Positions 54,526 through 63,428 of a stretch of DNA of 64,000 nt are shown here, piece by piece. The translations under genes and the position numbers were made by a program. Under the pieces are notes generated by a model that ran no database searches, was not told where the DNA came from, and saw nothing but the letters and a program-made list of their open reading frames with translations. Position 1 is the stretch's first letter. Each line of letters begins with the position of its first letter. Source of the DNA: Candidatus Thioglobus autotrophicus (GTDB taxonomy: Bacteria > Pseudomonadota > Gammaproteobacteria > PS1 > Pseudothioglobaceae). The DNA lies in the NCBI RefSeq assembly GCF_001293165.1, contig NZ_CP010552.1:1302001-1366000 (forward strand). Direction: 5' to 3'.

Positions 54526-55194
54526 CTAGCTATCGATGGTTTCAATACCTTTTTGAGGAATGAATAGTCCACAACCTAGTAGGCGATGATCGCCCAGGCC
54601 TTTTTCTTGCAATAAGACGGATTCGTCTTTTTTAAGGTCGGCCACCATCAGCGATCTGGTGTGAATTGTGCCGTTATCTGTTTGAATGTTGTGCTCAAGG
54701 CCGGCCATCATTTTTTTAACTTGAATCCCCATTTCAGACAACTGCTGATAGCATAATTTTAAAAAATCATCTTCACTCAAACTTTGCTCGCAGGCAACTT
54801 GTTTGGCAAACAAAACCGGTAGATCACTCAACAGTTTGTTATTGATGAATTTAACGACTTTAATTTCATAATCGCCCAAATCAAGGGTTTTGCCAACCAA
54901 TGACTGCACGTCTTTTAGACGCTCTTTAGTAATACGCAAGGTGAGTTTGGAGCGTCTTGAAGGATGGTAGAATCCGCCGGTTTTGCTTTGCTCCCAGCCA
55001 TTGCCATCAGCCACGCCAATATCATGAATACCAGCATTGATATCTGCCAACCAAGGTAGATGTTTAAGCAGGGCTTGTGCCAGCAGAAAGCTATGATCCA
55101 TCGGTAATATTTTTGACTGGATTTTAAAGCTAGCCTCTTGAATCCTCTCAGAAAGCGTAAAATGCTCTTCATTGGTGTCTTCTTGCCAAAACAT
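54526..55194 (-). CDS. Orphan Cas6/Cmx6-like RNA endonuclease-type protein
   Basis: A 222-residue soluble protein that resembles the Cas6/Cmx6 (type I-MYXAN) family of CRISPR RNA processing endonucleases: a histidine early in the chain (H34 in ILPMDHSFLLAQALLKHLPWL), a GIHDIGVADGNGWEQ block, LRITKERLKDVQSLVGKTLDL, and a C-terminal glycine-rich loop GLGDHRLLGCGLFIPQ (199-214), the classical RAMP signature. No CRISPR array and no other cas gene lies in the window. It is divergent from rnc (RNase III), starts 37 bp apart. Family call from motif memory; the function is unknown. Catalytic H34 is inferred. Confidence 0.72.
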   Translation of the reverse strand: MFWQEDTNEEHFTLSERIQEASFKIQSKILPMDHSFLLAQALLKHLPWLADINAGIHDIGVADGNGWEQSKTGGFYHPSRRSKLTLRITKERLKDVQSLVGKTLDLGDYEIKVVKFINNKLLSDLPVLFAKQVACEQSLSEDDFLKLCYQQLSEMGIQVKKMMAGLEHNIQTDNGTIHTRSLMVADLKKDESVLLQEKGLGDHRLLGCGLFIPQKGIETIDS

Positions 55195-55231
55195 ACAAAA
55201 TAATTGTTAAATGAATATTGTGTCATTATAG

Positions 55232-55900
55232 ATGGAAAAATTACAACAAAAACTCAACTATCAATTTAAAGACCTGTCTTTGCTCGAGCTGGCGTTAACG
55301 CATCGTAGTGTTGGTAAGAAAAATAATGAACGTCTAGAATTTTTAGGCGATAGTATTTTAGGACTGGTAATTTCACGAGAGCTGTACAAACGCTTTAGTC
55401 ATGTTGAAGAGGGCAAGCTGTCACGTTTGAGATCGCATTTAGTTCGAGGCCAAACATTGGCTAAATTTGGCTTGGCGTTAAATTTAGCAGATATATTAAT
55501 TTTGGGCTCAGGCGAGCTAAAAAGTGGTGGCTACCGACGTGAATCAATTCAGGCGGATGCGGTTGAGGCTATCTTTGGCGCTATTTTGCTGGATTCTGAT
55601 TTAGAGACGATTAATACCGTTATCTTGGTTTTGTTTAAAGAGCTTTTAGACGGAATCGATCCAAACGATTCACTAAAAGATCCCAAAACCCAGCTTCAGG
55701 AATATTTGCAAAAGCGTAGTAACGCTTTACCTAAATACGAATTAATTAAAACAGTGGGCAAAGATCATAACGCTGTTTTTACTGTTAACTGTTTTTTAAA
55801 GGATCAAAATATGCAAACAAGCCAAGATGCTAAAAGCCTTAAACGTGCTGAACAAGCTTGTGCACAGGTGCTTTTAAAAAAACTCAAGGAGATTAAATAA
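55232..55900 (+). CDS. rnc: Ribonuclease III
   Basis: A 222-residue double-strand RNA endonuclease. Signature NERLEFLGDSILG with E36 and D40, then D109 and E112 in QADAVEAIFGA (metal ligands), and a C-terminal dsRNA-binding domain (about 150-222). rnc-era-recO-pdxJ-acpS is the classical order, here lacking lepB upstream. Its stop codon overlaps the era start. Confidence 0.97.
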   Translation: MEKLQQKLNYQFKDLSLLELALTHRSVGKKNNERLEFLGDSILGLVISRELYKRFSHVEEGKLSRLRSHLVRGQTLAKFGLALNLADILILGSGELKSGGYRRESIQADAVEAIFGAILLDSDLETINTVILVLFKELLDGIDPNDSLKDPKTQLQEYLQKRSNALPKYELIKTVGKDHNAVFTVNCFLKDQNMQTSQDAKSLKRAEQACAQVLLKKLKEIK

Positions 55901-56784
55901 TGGGATTTCAGGCAGGATTTATTGCCGTTGTTGGCAAGCCCAATGTTGGTAAATCAACTTTGGTTAATGAGTTGATTGGACAAAAGTTATCAATTACTTC
56001 TCATCGCCCGCAAACAACGCGCCACCGCATTCATGCGATTGATACAACGGACCAATATCAAATGGTCTTTGTCGATACGCCAGGGGTGCATATTGGCAAT
56101 AAAAAAGCTATTAATGCCTATATGAACCGTGCAGCAAGTTCTAGCATTAAAGATGTGGATATGATCTTATGGCTAGTGGAAGTGGGTAAGTGGACCAAAG
56201 AAGATGCACGTGTTCTGGAGCATGTCTCACAAGTGGATGTGCCGGTGATTATGTGTATTAATAAAATTGATAAATTATCCTCTCCTCAAGCAGTTCTACC
56301 TTTTTTAGAAAAAATTGCAGAAAAATATCAGCCGACTGATTTATTCCCGCTCTCAGCATTTCAAAAGAAAGATACAACTGCATTGAGAGCTTTAATCTTG
56401 AAACATTTACCCGAGCAAGAGATGATTTTTGATGCGGATTATGTCACTGACCGCTCAGAAAAATTTGTCGTTGCAGAGTTTATCCGTGAAAAACTCATGC
56501 GTCATTTAGATGATGAGTTGCCATACGATTTAACAGTGGAAATCGAGCAGTATGAGTTAGACGGCAATATGCAGCGCATTGCCGCACGTATTTTTGTTGA
56601 GAAAGAATCACAGAAAAACATTGTTATTGGTAATAAGGGTGAAATGCTGAAAACAATTGGCACCGAAGCACGACAAAGTATTGAAGGATTTTTAGAACGT
56701 AAAGTCTTTTTAAGGCTTTGGGTTAAGGTGTCCATCGGCTGGTCCGATTCTAAGCGCTCACTGGCTTCATTAGGTTATGACTAA
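55900..56784 (+). CDS. era: GTPase Era
   Basis: A 294-residue GTPase for 16S rRNA 3' maturation. G1 GKPNVGKS (12-19), G3 DTPG, G4 NKID, then the KH domain near the C-terminus with IVIGNKGEMLKTIGTEARQSIEGFL. Its start shares one base with the rnc stop (TAATG). A foreign-looking gene follows before recO. Confidence 0.97.
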   Translation: MGFQAGFIAVVGKPNVGKSTLVNELIGQKLSITSHRPQTTRHRIHAIDTTDQYQMVFVDTPGVHIGNKKAINAYMNRAASSSIKDVDMILWLVEVGKWTKEDARVLEHVSQVDVPVIMCINKIDKLSSPQAVLPFLEKIAEKYQPTDLFPLSAFQKKDTTALRALILKHLPEQEMIFDADYVTDRSEKFVVAEFIREKLMRHLDDELPYDLTVEIEQYELDGNMQRIAARIFVEKESQKNIVIGNKGEMLKTIGTEARQSIEGFLERKVFLRLWVKVSIGWSDSKRSLASLGYD

Positions 56785-56793
56785 TTACTGTTA

Positions 56794-57720
56794 ATGGACT
56801 CTATTACTCAATTTAGTCTCGGAGCTGCTATTGGAATAGCTGTTTCACCCAAGAAAACAGCCAAAGTTGCACTTATTTCAGGGCTTGTGGCAACCATTCC
56901 AGATCTGGATATTTTTCTTAGTCATGCAGATGATTTAACTAGCACTATTAAGCATAGAGGTTTTTCACATGCTTTGTTTTATTTATCTTTAATTTCCCCG
57001 TTAATCGCTGTATTACTATATAAGTGTTTTTCTTTGATTAGCTATTTTCGCTGGTGGCTATTAGTTTTTCTTGTGTTAATAACACATACAATTCTAGATA
57101 GTTTGACAATTTACGGCACTTCTTTGTTCCTGCCTTTTAGTGATTTTAAAGTTATGATAGGATCTATTTTTGTGATTGATCCTATTTATACGTTGCCACT
57201 AATAATTAGCATCTCTTATCTTTTCATCAAGAAAAAACTGTTATTTGTTCATAATATTTCATTTAATACAATCGCGCTTATTTTTTCACAAGTGTATTTG
57301 TTATCTACATTTTTAATCCAGCAAGCAATCGTGCCAAATGGCAAGTCTTTTGCAACTCCTACGCCATTTAACAGTTTGTTGTGGCGAGTTGTTATTATGG
57401 AGGATGATTATATTAGACAATATTTTGTTGATATTTTTGGAAACAAAGGTATGGAAATCAAAGTTGAAAATCGTCATTATTTAAAAAATATTAATAGCCA
57501 AGTGGTTAATAAGTATGCTGATTTTTCCAGTGATTTTTACAACTTGGCTATTGATAATAATAAACTGATATTGCAAGATCTTAGGATGGGAAATATTAAA
57601 AATCCATCTTTTAGTTTTGTTGTGGCTGAATTTAGTAAGGGTAAATGGATGGCTGTAGTGCCTTCTAGAAATGCAATGAATTTTCAGTTGAAAGGTATGT
57701 TTGCTAACGAGCAATTATGA
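56794..57720 (+). CDS. YdjM-type membrane-bound metal-dependent hydrolase (DUF457 family)
   Basis: A 308-residue protein with N-terminal MDSITQFSLGAAIGIAV, ISGLVATIPDLDIFLS (metal-binding aspartates) and KHRGFSHALFYLS (histidines), then four or more membrane helices (to about residue 175). This is the LexA-regulated YdjM/DUF457 family. The second half (about 185-308) is soluble. Inserted between era and recO, which are adjacent in most relatives; its base composition and codon use look more AT-rich than era and recO. It overlaps recO by 4 bp, so it is integrated into the operon. Function unknown. Confidence 0.8.
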   Translation: MDSITQFSLGAAIGIAVSPKKTAKVALISGLVATIPDLDIFLSHADDLTSTIKHRGFSHALFYLSLISPLIAVLLYKCFSLISYFRWWLLVFLVLITHTILDSLTIYGTSLFLPFSDFKVMIGSIFVIDPIYTLPLIISISYLFIKKKLLFVHNISFNTIALIFSQVYLLSTFLIQQAIVPNGKSFATPTPFNSLLWRVVIMEDDYIRQYFVDIFGNKGMEIKVENRHYLKNINSQVVNKYADFSSDFYNLAIDNNKLILQDLRMGNIKNPSFSFVVAEFSKGKWMAVVPSRNAMNFQLKGMFANEQL

Positions 57721-58406
57721 CAAAAGTTGATCTAATTCCGGCTTTTTTAATCCACCGAAGAGCTTTTAAAGATAGTTCTTTGTTATTAGATTTTTTTACG
57801 CTTGAGCACGGCAAAATTAGGCTGGTGGGTCGAGGCTTGCGCAATTCAAAAACACCCATTCAAGTCTTTCAACATTTAAAAATTTCTTATCGTGGCAAGG
57901 GAGACTTGAAAAGTCTCAATCATTGGGAGGCGGATGATATTCCTAGGCAACTTAAAGGCGATCATCTGATTTTAGGTATGTATGTGAATGAGTTAATTTC
58001 AAGACTTTTGCATGAACAAGATCCGCACTTTGAATTGTTTGAAATTTATAAAAAATTTATTGAAAACTTAGCGACGATCGAGTCTTTGTCGAGTCACTGG
58101 CTGTTGCGTTTATTTGAGCATCAGCTGTTAACCGAGCTGGGCTATGGTGTGGATTTTTCCTGTGATATGACGGGGGATGAAATTCAGCTGGATGCAGTCT
58201 ACGAATATCAGCATCAAGGTGGATTTTTTAGAAGTGTTGCGGGTAAAATATTGGGAAAATCAATCAACCAGTTGTTAGCAGATGATATTAATAACATGCC
58301 AGATTTAGAACAGCTCAAGGCCTGTAGAGATCTTAACCGTCAGCGACTAAACCCTTTACTAGGCAACAAACCCTTGCAAAGTCGAGCATTATTTTTTAGC
58401 AAATAA
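57717..58406 (+). CDS. recO: DNA repair protein RecO
   Basis: A 229-residue recombination mediator. N-terminal OB fold (PAFLIHRRAFKDSSLLLDFFTLEHGKIRLVGRG split across residues 7-40), then YVNELISRLLHEQDPHFELF and a helical C-terminal domain. Zinc cysteines of other RecO groups are absent, as is usual in gammaproteobacteria. Overlaps the preceding gene by 4 bp. Confidence 0.93.
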   Translation: MTKVDLIPAFLIHRRAFKDSSLLLDFFTLEHGKIRLVGRGLRNSKTPIQVFQHLKISYRGKGDLKSLNHWEADDIPRQLKGDHLILGMYVNELISRLLHEQDPHFELFEIYKKFIENLATIESLSSHWLLRLFEHQLLTELGYGVDFSCDMTGDEIQLDAVYEYQHQGGFFRSVAGKILGKSINQLLADDINNMPDLEQLKACRDLNRQRLNPLLGNKPLQSRALFFSK

Positions 58407-58412
58407 TCCATT

Positions 58413-59138
58413 ATGAGTATTTATTTAGGAATTAACATTGACCATATTGCCACCTTAAGGCAAGCACGTGGCACCCACTATCCGTCTCCAATTGACGGGG
58501 CGTTATTATGCGAGCAATCTGGCGCTGATAGCATCACTCTGCATTTGCGTGAAGATAGGCGTCATATTCAAGATTCTGATGTAGAAATTCTGCGTGAAAA
58601 ACTCACCACTAAAATGAATTTAGAGATGGCAACGACTGATGAGATGATTGCTATTGCCAGTAGAATTAAGCCAGAAGATTGCTGTTTGGTACCTGAAAAA
58701 CGTGAAGAGCTGACCACCGAAGGCGGGCTTGAAGTTGCTAGCCAAATCTCAAGAATGACAGATGTATGTGCTCAGCTGGCCGAATCCAATATCATTGTAT
58801 CGCTTTTTATTGATGCACAAAAAGATCAGATTGATGCAGCTAAGATGTGTGGTGCGCCGGTGATTGAGCTGCATACTGGACACTACGCTAATACTCAAGG
58901 CGCGGAGCAGCAACAAGAATTTGAGCGAATTAAATCCATGGCAAGCTATGCGCATTCAATTGGCTTACAAGTTAATGCAGGACATGGGCTGACACGTGAA
59001 AATACCACAGCAATTGCTGAATTGCCTGAAATTGTGGAGCTAAATATTGGTCATTCTATTATTGCCAGAGCGGTGTTTGTAGGACTTGAGCAGGCAACGC
59101 GCGAAATGAAAGAGCTGATGCTTAAGGCCAGAGTGTGA
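58413..59138 (+). CDS. pdxJ: Pyridoxine 5'-phosphate synthase
   Basis: A 241-residue TIM-barrel enzyme condensing 3-amino-2-oxopropyl phosphate with DXP. Motifs: [17 protein letters not shown] (5-21), [28 protein letters not shown] and [11 protein letters not shown]. Followed by acpS with overlapping stop/start. It makes PLP, used by alr, serC, glyA and hisC in this window. Confidence 0.97.
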   Translation: MSIYLGINIDHIATLRQARGTHYPSPIDGALLCEQSGADSITLHLREDRRHIQDSDVEILREKLTTKMNLEMATTDEMIAIASRIKPEDCCLVPEKREELTTEGGLEVASQISRMTDVCAQLAESNIIVSLFIDAQKDQIDAAKMCGAPVIELHTGHYANTQGAEQQQEFERIKSMASYAHSIGLQVNAGHGLTRENTTAIAELPEIVELNIGHSIIARAVFVGLEQATREMKELMLKARV

Positions 59139-59557
59139 TTTACGGCGTAGGCACAGATATCATTAATATTGAGCGTGTTGAGCACATCTTAACCAAGAAT
59201 AAAGACGGCTTTGTTAGGCGTGTATTGTCTGAACATGAGCAGTCATTGTTTGCTAATAAAGGCGATAGCGCCTCATACTGTGCTAAACGCTTTGCTGCCA
59301 AAGAAGCCTTTGCAAAAGCGCTGGGGACAGGCATTGGCAAAGTGGTTAGTTTTCAAGATTTAAGTGTTCGCAATAATGACAATGGCAAGCCGTATTTCAT
59401 TCCGAGTGAGAAATTGCGCCTTTATTTGCTGAGTAAAAATATTAAACAAGCACATTTAAGCTTGTCCGATGAAAAGCTTAATGCAGTGGCATTTGTGGTA
59501 TTGGAGCTGGGTGAGGAAAAAGAAGGACAACCAAAGGATTACGGTACCACTTTTTAA
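59135..59557 (+). CDS. acpS: Holo-[acyl-carrier-protein] synthase
   Basis: A 140-residue phosphopantetheinyl transferase starting at GTG (59135). [16 protein letters not shown] with D8, and [15 protein letters not shown] with the second magnesium ligand, are the family motifs. Slightly longer than the usual 126. It overlaps pdxJ by 4 bp and, convergently, the end of the following minus-strand gene by 4 bp. Confidence 0.95.
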   Translation: MIYGVGTDIINIERVEHILTKNKDGFVRRVLSEHEQSLFANKGDSASYCAKRFAAKEAFAKALGTGIGKVVSFQDLSVRNNDNGKPYFIPSEKLRLYLLSKNIKQAHLSLSDEKLNAVAFVVLELGEEKEGQPKDYGTTF

Positions 59558-59868
59558 TTAATATATTGGCCGTATCCTGCTTTTTGAGCTTCGTTTTTGG
59601 TGCCATGACAGCCAAATTTTTGCGCCGTTCGATAGCCAGAAACAGCCATCGAATTTCTCTCTAAAATACCAATGGGTGTGTTATCCATATCGAAATGTTT
59701 GAGTGATTTGTTCATTTTTCTCATACCTTTATGGGTGAGCCCGCCGCAATTTTCATTGTAATATTTAACCGCGCCAATCACCACAAGCATTTCATTGGGC
59801 GAAAGGGCGTAGCTGTTGATATGCAGGGTTAAAAAAAATAAAGCCAATAGGTTTTTCATAAATCTCAA
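59554..59868 (-). CDS. Small exported protein of unknown function
   Basis: A 104-residue protein with a signal peptide (1-21, LHINSYA), mature part about 83 residues with two cysteines (NCGGLTHKG and KFGCHGT). I do not recognise it. An alternative start at 59859 (MKNLL) would shorten the signal by three residues. Its stop overlaps the convergent acpS by 4 bp, so the intergenic region lacks a terminator on either side. It ends a single-gene unit. Confidence 0.65.
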   Translation of the reverse strand: MRFMKNLLALFFLTLHINSYALSPNEMLVVIGAVKYYNENCGGLTHKGMRKMNKSLKHFDMDNTPIGILERNSMAVSGYRTAQKFGCHGTKNEAQKAGYGQYIN

Positions 59869-59934
59869 TAAACTTTAACAAATGCCTGGCTAAAGTTTAC
59901 TACTTTTCTTTAAGAAAATTACAGATTTATTGTG

Positions 59935-60633
59935 TTATTTTGAATAGTGGCACAAGTAGTTAACGCTGACGTCATCTTCTAGCTTGTATACCTTAGTAAA
60001 AGGATTATAAGTCATGCCAATCATGCCTTTAAGGGCTAAATCAGCTTGTCTTGAATAGTCGTCCATTTCGCTAGGTTGAATAAATTTATCCCAATCGTGA
60101 GTGCCTTGAGGCAAAAGCTTAAGAACATATTCAGCGCCAATAATGGCAAATAAATAAGATTTGGCATTGCGATTAATGGTGGACAAAAATACTTGTCCAC
60201 CAGGCTTAACTAACGCAGCACAAGCTTTAATAATAGAGCTTGGATCAGGTACATGCTCTAACATCTCCAAACATGTCACCACATCAAATTGACCAGCATG
60301 AGTTTTAGCCAACTCTTCTACTGGGATTTTTTGGTAATCAACTTCTAGTCCAGATTCTAATAGGTGTAGCTTGGCCACTTCAAGTCCCGCTTCAGCCATG
60401 TCAATGCCAGTTACTGTTGCACCTTCGCTTGCCATCGCCTCACTTAAAATGCCACCGCCACAGCCTACATCTAAAATCTTTTTGTTAGCTAGGGTGTTGC
60501 TACAGCGCTCTTTGATGTAGTTAAGGCGTAGTGGGTTAATGTCATGTAGTGGTTTAAATTCTGAGTTTTTATCCCACCAGCGAGAAGCAAGTGCGGCGAA
60601 TTTATCAACCTCGTTAAAGTCTACATTGCTCAT
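59935..60633 (-). CDS. ubiG: Ubiquinone biosynthesis O-methyltransferase UbiG
   Basis: A 232-residue SAM-dependent enzyme: [21 protein letters not shown] is the UbiG N-terminal motif, [16 protein letters not shown] (about 49-64) the SAM site, and [11 protein letters not shown] follows. Performs both O-methylations in ubiquinone synthesis. It overlaps the adjacent bcp gene by 4 bp, so it is co-transcribed with the peroxiredoxins. Confidence 0.95.
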   Translation of the reverse strand: MSNVDFNEVDKFAALASRWWDKNSEFKPLHDINPLRLNYIKERCSNTLANKKILDVGCGGGILSEAMASEGATVTGIDMAEAGLEVAKLHLLESGLEVDYQKIPVEELAKTHAGQFDVVTCLEMLEHVPDPSSIIKACAALVKPGGQVFLSTINRNAKSYLFAIIGAEYVLKLLPQGTHDWDKFIQPSEMDDYSRQADLALKGMIGMTYNPFTKVYKLEDDVSVNYLCHYSK

Positions 60634-61079
60634 AGCGATTGAACCACTGCTAAAACTTCTTCAACATGACCGCCTACTGCAACCTTATCCCAAGATTTAA
60701 GGATATCACCCTCAGGGCTGATAACAAAGGTGGAGCGTACGATGCCCATTTTTTCCTCACCATTTCTAGACTTTAATTGCCAAGCGCCAAATGCTTCACA
60801 TAGCGTGCCGTCTTCATCAGAGATTAGCTCAAACGGAAAGGATTGGTTTTTTTTGAATTTTTCATGGCTAACTATACTGTCTTTTGATACACCATAGATT
60901 ACGCAATTCGCATCGACAAAGGCTTGGTGATTATCTCTAAAGTCTTGACCTTCAAGTGTACAGCCTGAAGTGGCATCTTTAGGATAGAAATACAGCACAA
61001 TGTTGCGTTCTTTTGTATCAGGAATGCTAACGTCTAAATTACTGGTTGCTTTGCAGTTGATTGTTTGAACTTTACTCAT
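60630..61079 (-). CDS. bcp: Thioredoxin-dependent peroxiredoxin (Bcp/PrxQ type), copy 2
   Basis: A 149-residue one- or two-cysteine peroxiredoxin. Peroxidatic C40 in [17 protein letters not shown]; the proline before GC in the family motif (TPGCT) is replaced by serine. Arg in VRSTFVIS is the conserved catalytic arginine. About 75% identical by eye to the neighbouring copy at 61116. No C5-spaced resolving cysteine. Overlaps ubiG by 4 bp and follows copy 1 by 36 bp. Confidence 0.92.
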   Translation of the reverse strand: MSKVQTINCKATSNLDVSIPDTKERNIVLYFYPKDATSGCTLEGQDFRDNHQAFVDANCVIYGVSKDSIVSHEKFKKNQSFPFELISDEDGTLCEAFGAWQLKSRNGEEKMGIVRSTFVISPEGDILKSWDKVAVGGHVEEVLAVVQSL

Positions 61080-61115
61080 AGCGGTTGATATTTAAATTGA
61101 TAAAAGCTTATTTTA

Positions 61116-61565
61116 TCATAGAGACTGGAGCGCTTCCAAGACCTCATTAACATGACCTTTAACCCTGACTTTATTCCAAGATTTAAGGATATCGCCCTCA
61201 GGGCTAATAATAAAGGTGGAGCGCACAATACCCATATACTCTCTACCCATGAATTTTTTCAACTGCCATACTTTGAACACCTCGCATAGTTCACCCTGTT
61301 CATCAGAGATTAGCTCAAACGGAAAGGCTTGCTTGGCTTTAAATTTCTCATGTTTTGCTAAGCTGTCTTTTGACACGCCATAAATAACCGCGTTTGCATC
61401 AATAAAGGCTTGATGGTTATCTCTAAAATCTTGGCCTTCGGTGGTACAACCTGGCGTCGCATCCTTGGGGTAGAAGTACAGAATAATATTGCATCCTTGT
61501 GGGTCAGGAATACTAACGTCTAAATTACTGGTTGCAGAGCAGGTAATGGGTTGAACTTTATTCAT
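61116..61565 (-). CDS. bcp: Thioredoxin-dependent peroxiredoxin (Bcp/PrxQ type), copy 1
   Basis: A 149-residue peroxiredoxin with peroxidatic C40 in PKDATPGCTTEGQDFRD, fully consensus, and VRSTFIISPEGD. It lies first in the bcp-bcp-ubiG unit, divergent from lepA with starts 45 bp apart. Tandem duplication with copy 2; both begin with the same pattern (M-N/S-K-V-Q[16 protein letters not shown]). Confidence 0.94.
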   Translation of the reverse strand: MNKVQPITCSATSNLDVSIPDPQGCNIILYFYPKDATPGCTTEGQDFRDNHQAFIDANAVIYGVSKDSLAKHEKFKAKQAFPFELISDEQGELCEVFKVWQLKKFMGREYMGIVRSTFIISPEGDILKSWNKVRVKGHVNEVLEALQSL

Positions 61566-61609
61566 TGCTTGTATAATGAGCTGTTTAAAACCTTGATTTT
61601 ATCACCTTC

Positions 61610-63397
61610 ATGAAGAACATCCGTAATTTTTCAATTATTGCTCATATTGATCATGGTAAATCCACCATTGCTGATCGGTTTATCCAGTTTTGTGGCGGCT
61701 TGAGCGATCGTGAAATGTCCGCGCAAGTACTTGATTCGATGGATATTGAAAAAGAGCGGGGTATTACTATCAAATCTCAAAGTGTTACTTTGGATTATAA
61801 GGCTAACAATGGTGAAATTTATCAGCTAAATTTTATTGATACGCCTGGACATGTTGATTTTTCTTATGAGGTTTCGCGCTCACTCTCTGCTTGCGAAGGC
61901 GCACTACTGATTGTGGACGCCTCTCAAGGCGTTGAAGCACAAACTGTTGCTAATTGTTATACCGCATTAGATCAAGGCTTGGAAGTGGTTGCGGTGCTTA
62001 ATAAAGTTGATCTTCCTGCTGCAGAGCCAGAGCGTGTTATTGAAGAAATTGAAGATGTGATCGGTATTGAAGCGACAGATGCAGTGTATGCAAGTGCCAA
62101 ATCTGGGCTTGGTATTCAAGATATTTTGGAACAAATTGTTGAGAAAATTCCTGCCCCAGAAGGGGTTATTGATGCACCTATTAAAGCACTAATTATTGAT
62201 TCTTGGTTTGATAATTACTTGGGTGTTGTCTCGTTAGTTCGGGTGATCGATGGTGAGATCAAAGCCAAAACAAAGATTAAGATTTTTTCTAATGGTGACG
62301 AACATTCAGTAGATGAGGTGGGTGTTTTTACCCCTAAACGTGTTAAAACTGACAGCTTAAAAGCTGGCGAAGTTGGGTTTCTAATTGCCAATATTAAAAA
62401 TATCGATGGCGCACCAGTAGGCGATACAATTACAGGCGCTAAAAATTCAGTTTCTGAACCTTTAGAGGGATTTAAACCGGTACAGCCGCGCGTATTTGCA
62501 GGCTTGTTCCCTATTTCTGGTGAAGACTATGAGAAATTCCGTGATGCTTTAGCGAAACTGCGTCTGAATGATGCCGCACTACAATATGAGCCAGAAAGCT
62601 CAGATGCACTAGGCTTTGGCTTTCGTATTGGTTTTTTAGGTTTGTTACATATGGAGATTGTTCAAGAGCGCTTAGAGCGTGAATATGATCTAGATCTCAT
62701 CACCACAGCACCAACAGTTATTTATGAAATACTAGATAGTAAGGGCAATATTCATCATGTTGATAGCCCCTCTAAAATGCCTGAAAATCAAGCGATTGCA
62801 GAATTTAGAGAACCAATTATTACCGCTAATATCTTGGTAACTGATGAATTTGTCGGTGCAGTTATCAGCCTATGTGTAGAAAAACGTGGCGTGCAAAAGA
62901 GCCTGACTTATCTGGGTAGACAAGTACAATTGGTTTATGAATTGCCTTTGAATGAAGTGGTGCTTGATTTCTTTGATCGACTTAAATCAGTTTCACGCGG
63001 CTTTGCTTCGATGGATTATCAGTTTGAACGCTATCAAGAGTCTGATCTGATCCGCCTAGATATTATGATTAACCAAGAGCCAGTAGACGCTTTAGCGCTT
63101 ATTATTCATCGCGATGATTCGGTGCGTAAGGGCAGAGAAATTGCTGAGAAAATGAAAGAACTAATCCCGCGCCAAATGTTTGATGTGGCGATTCAAGCGT
63201 GTATTGGTGTCAAAATTATCTCACGTGCGAATGTTAAAGCACTTAGAAAAAATGTAACAGCTAAGTGTTATGGTGGTGATGTGTCACGTAAGCGTAAATT
63301 ACTAGATAAGCAGAAAAAAGGTAAAAAGCGCATGCGCAGTGTGGGTCGTGTTGATATTCCGCAAGAGGCGTTTTTAGCCGTCCTTCATATCGATTAA
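61610..63397 (+). CDS. lepA: Elongation factor 4 (LepA)
   Basis: A 595-residue translational GTPase. G1 AHIDHGKST (11-19), [24 protein letters not shown], and the LepA-specific C-terminal domain ending in [24 protein letters not shown] and [12 protein letters not shown] split at the end. Normal length. In many relatives lepB follows it; here a YpjD-like gene follows on the other strand. Confidence 0.97.
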   Translation: MKNIRNFSIIAHIDHGKSTIADRFIQFCGGLSDREMSAQVLDSMDIEKERGITIKSQSVTLDYKANNGEIYQLNFIDTPGHVDFSYEVSRSLSACEGALLIVDASQGVEAQTVANCYTALDQGLEVVAVLNKVDLPAAEPERVIEEIEDVIGIEATDAVYASAKSGLGIQDILEQIVEKIPAPEGVIDAPIKALIIDSWFDNYLGVVSLVRVIDGEIKAKTKIKIFSNGDEHSVDEVGVFTPKRVKTDSLKAGEVGFLIANIKNIDGAPVGDTITGAKNSVSEPLEGFKPVQPRVFAGLFPISGEDYEKFRDALAKLRLNDAALQYEPESSDALGFGFRIGFLGLLHMEIVQERLEREYDLDLITTAPTVIYEILDSKGNIHHVDSPSKMPENQAIAEFREPIITANILVTDEFVGAVISLCVEKRGVQKSLTYLGRQVQLVYELPLNEVVLDFFDRLKSVSRGFASMDYQFERYQESDLIRLDIMINQEPVDALALIIHRDDSVRKGREIAEKMKELIPRQMFDVAIQACIGVKIISRANVKALRKNVTAKCYGGDVSRKRKLLDKQKKGKKRMRSVGRVDIPQEAFLAVLHID

Positions 63398-63428
63398 TCT
63401 ATTTGAATCTAAGTCTTAAATAGATTAA
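63394..63428. repeat. 11-bp inverted repeat spanning two convergent stop codons
   Basis: TTAATCTATTT (63394-63404) and AAATAGATTAA (63418-63428) are perfect complements with a 13-bp spacer. The left arm contains the lepA TAA and the right arm the TAA of the YpjD-like gene. No T run follows, so it is a stem that could mark both transcript ends or stabilise them. Confidence 0.7.

Noticed and set aside
54526-55194. Possible CRISPR-cas locus around the Cas6-like gene
   Set aside because: No direct repeats with regular spacers and no other cas gene were seen on either side; neighbours are housekeeping genes.
60630-61565. Two bcp genes as one frameshifted gene or an assembly duplicate
   Set aside because: Both frames are complete with their own start and stop and differ at many positions, so they are real paralogues.
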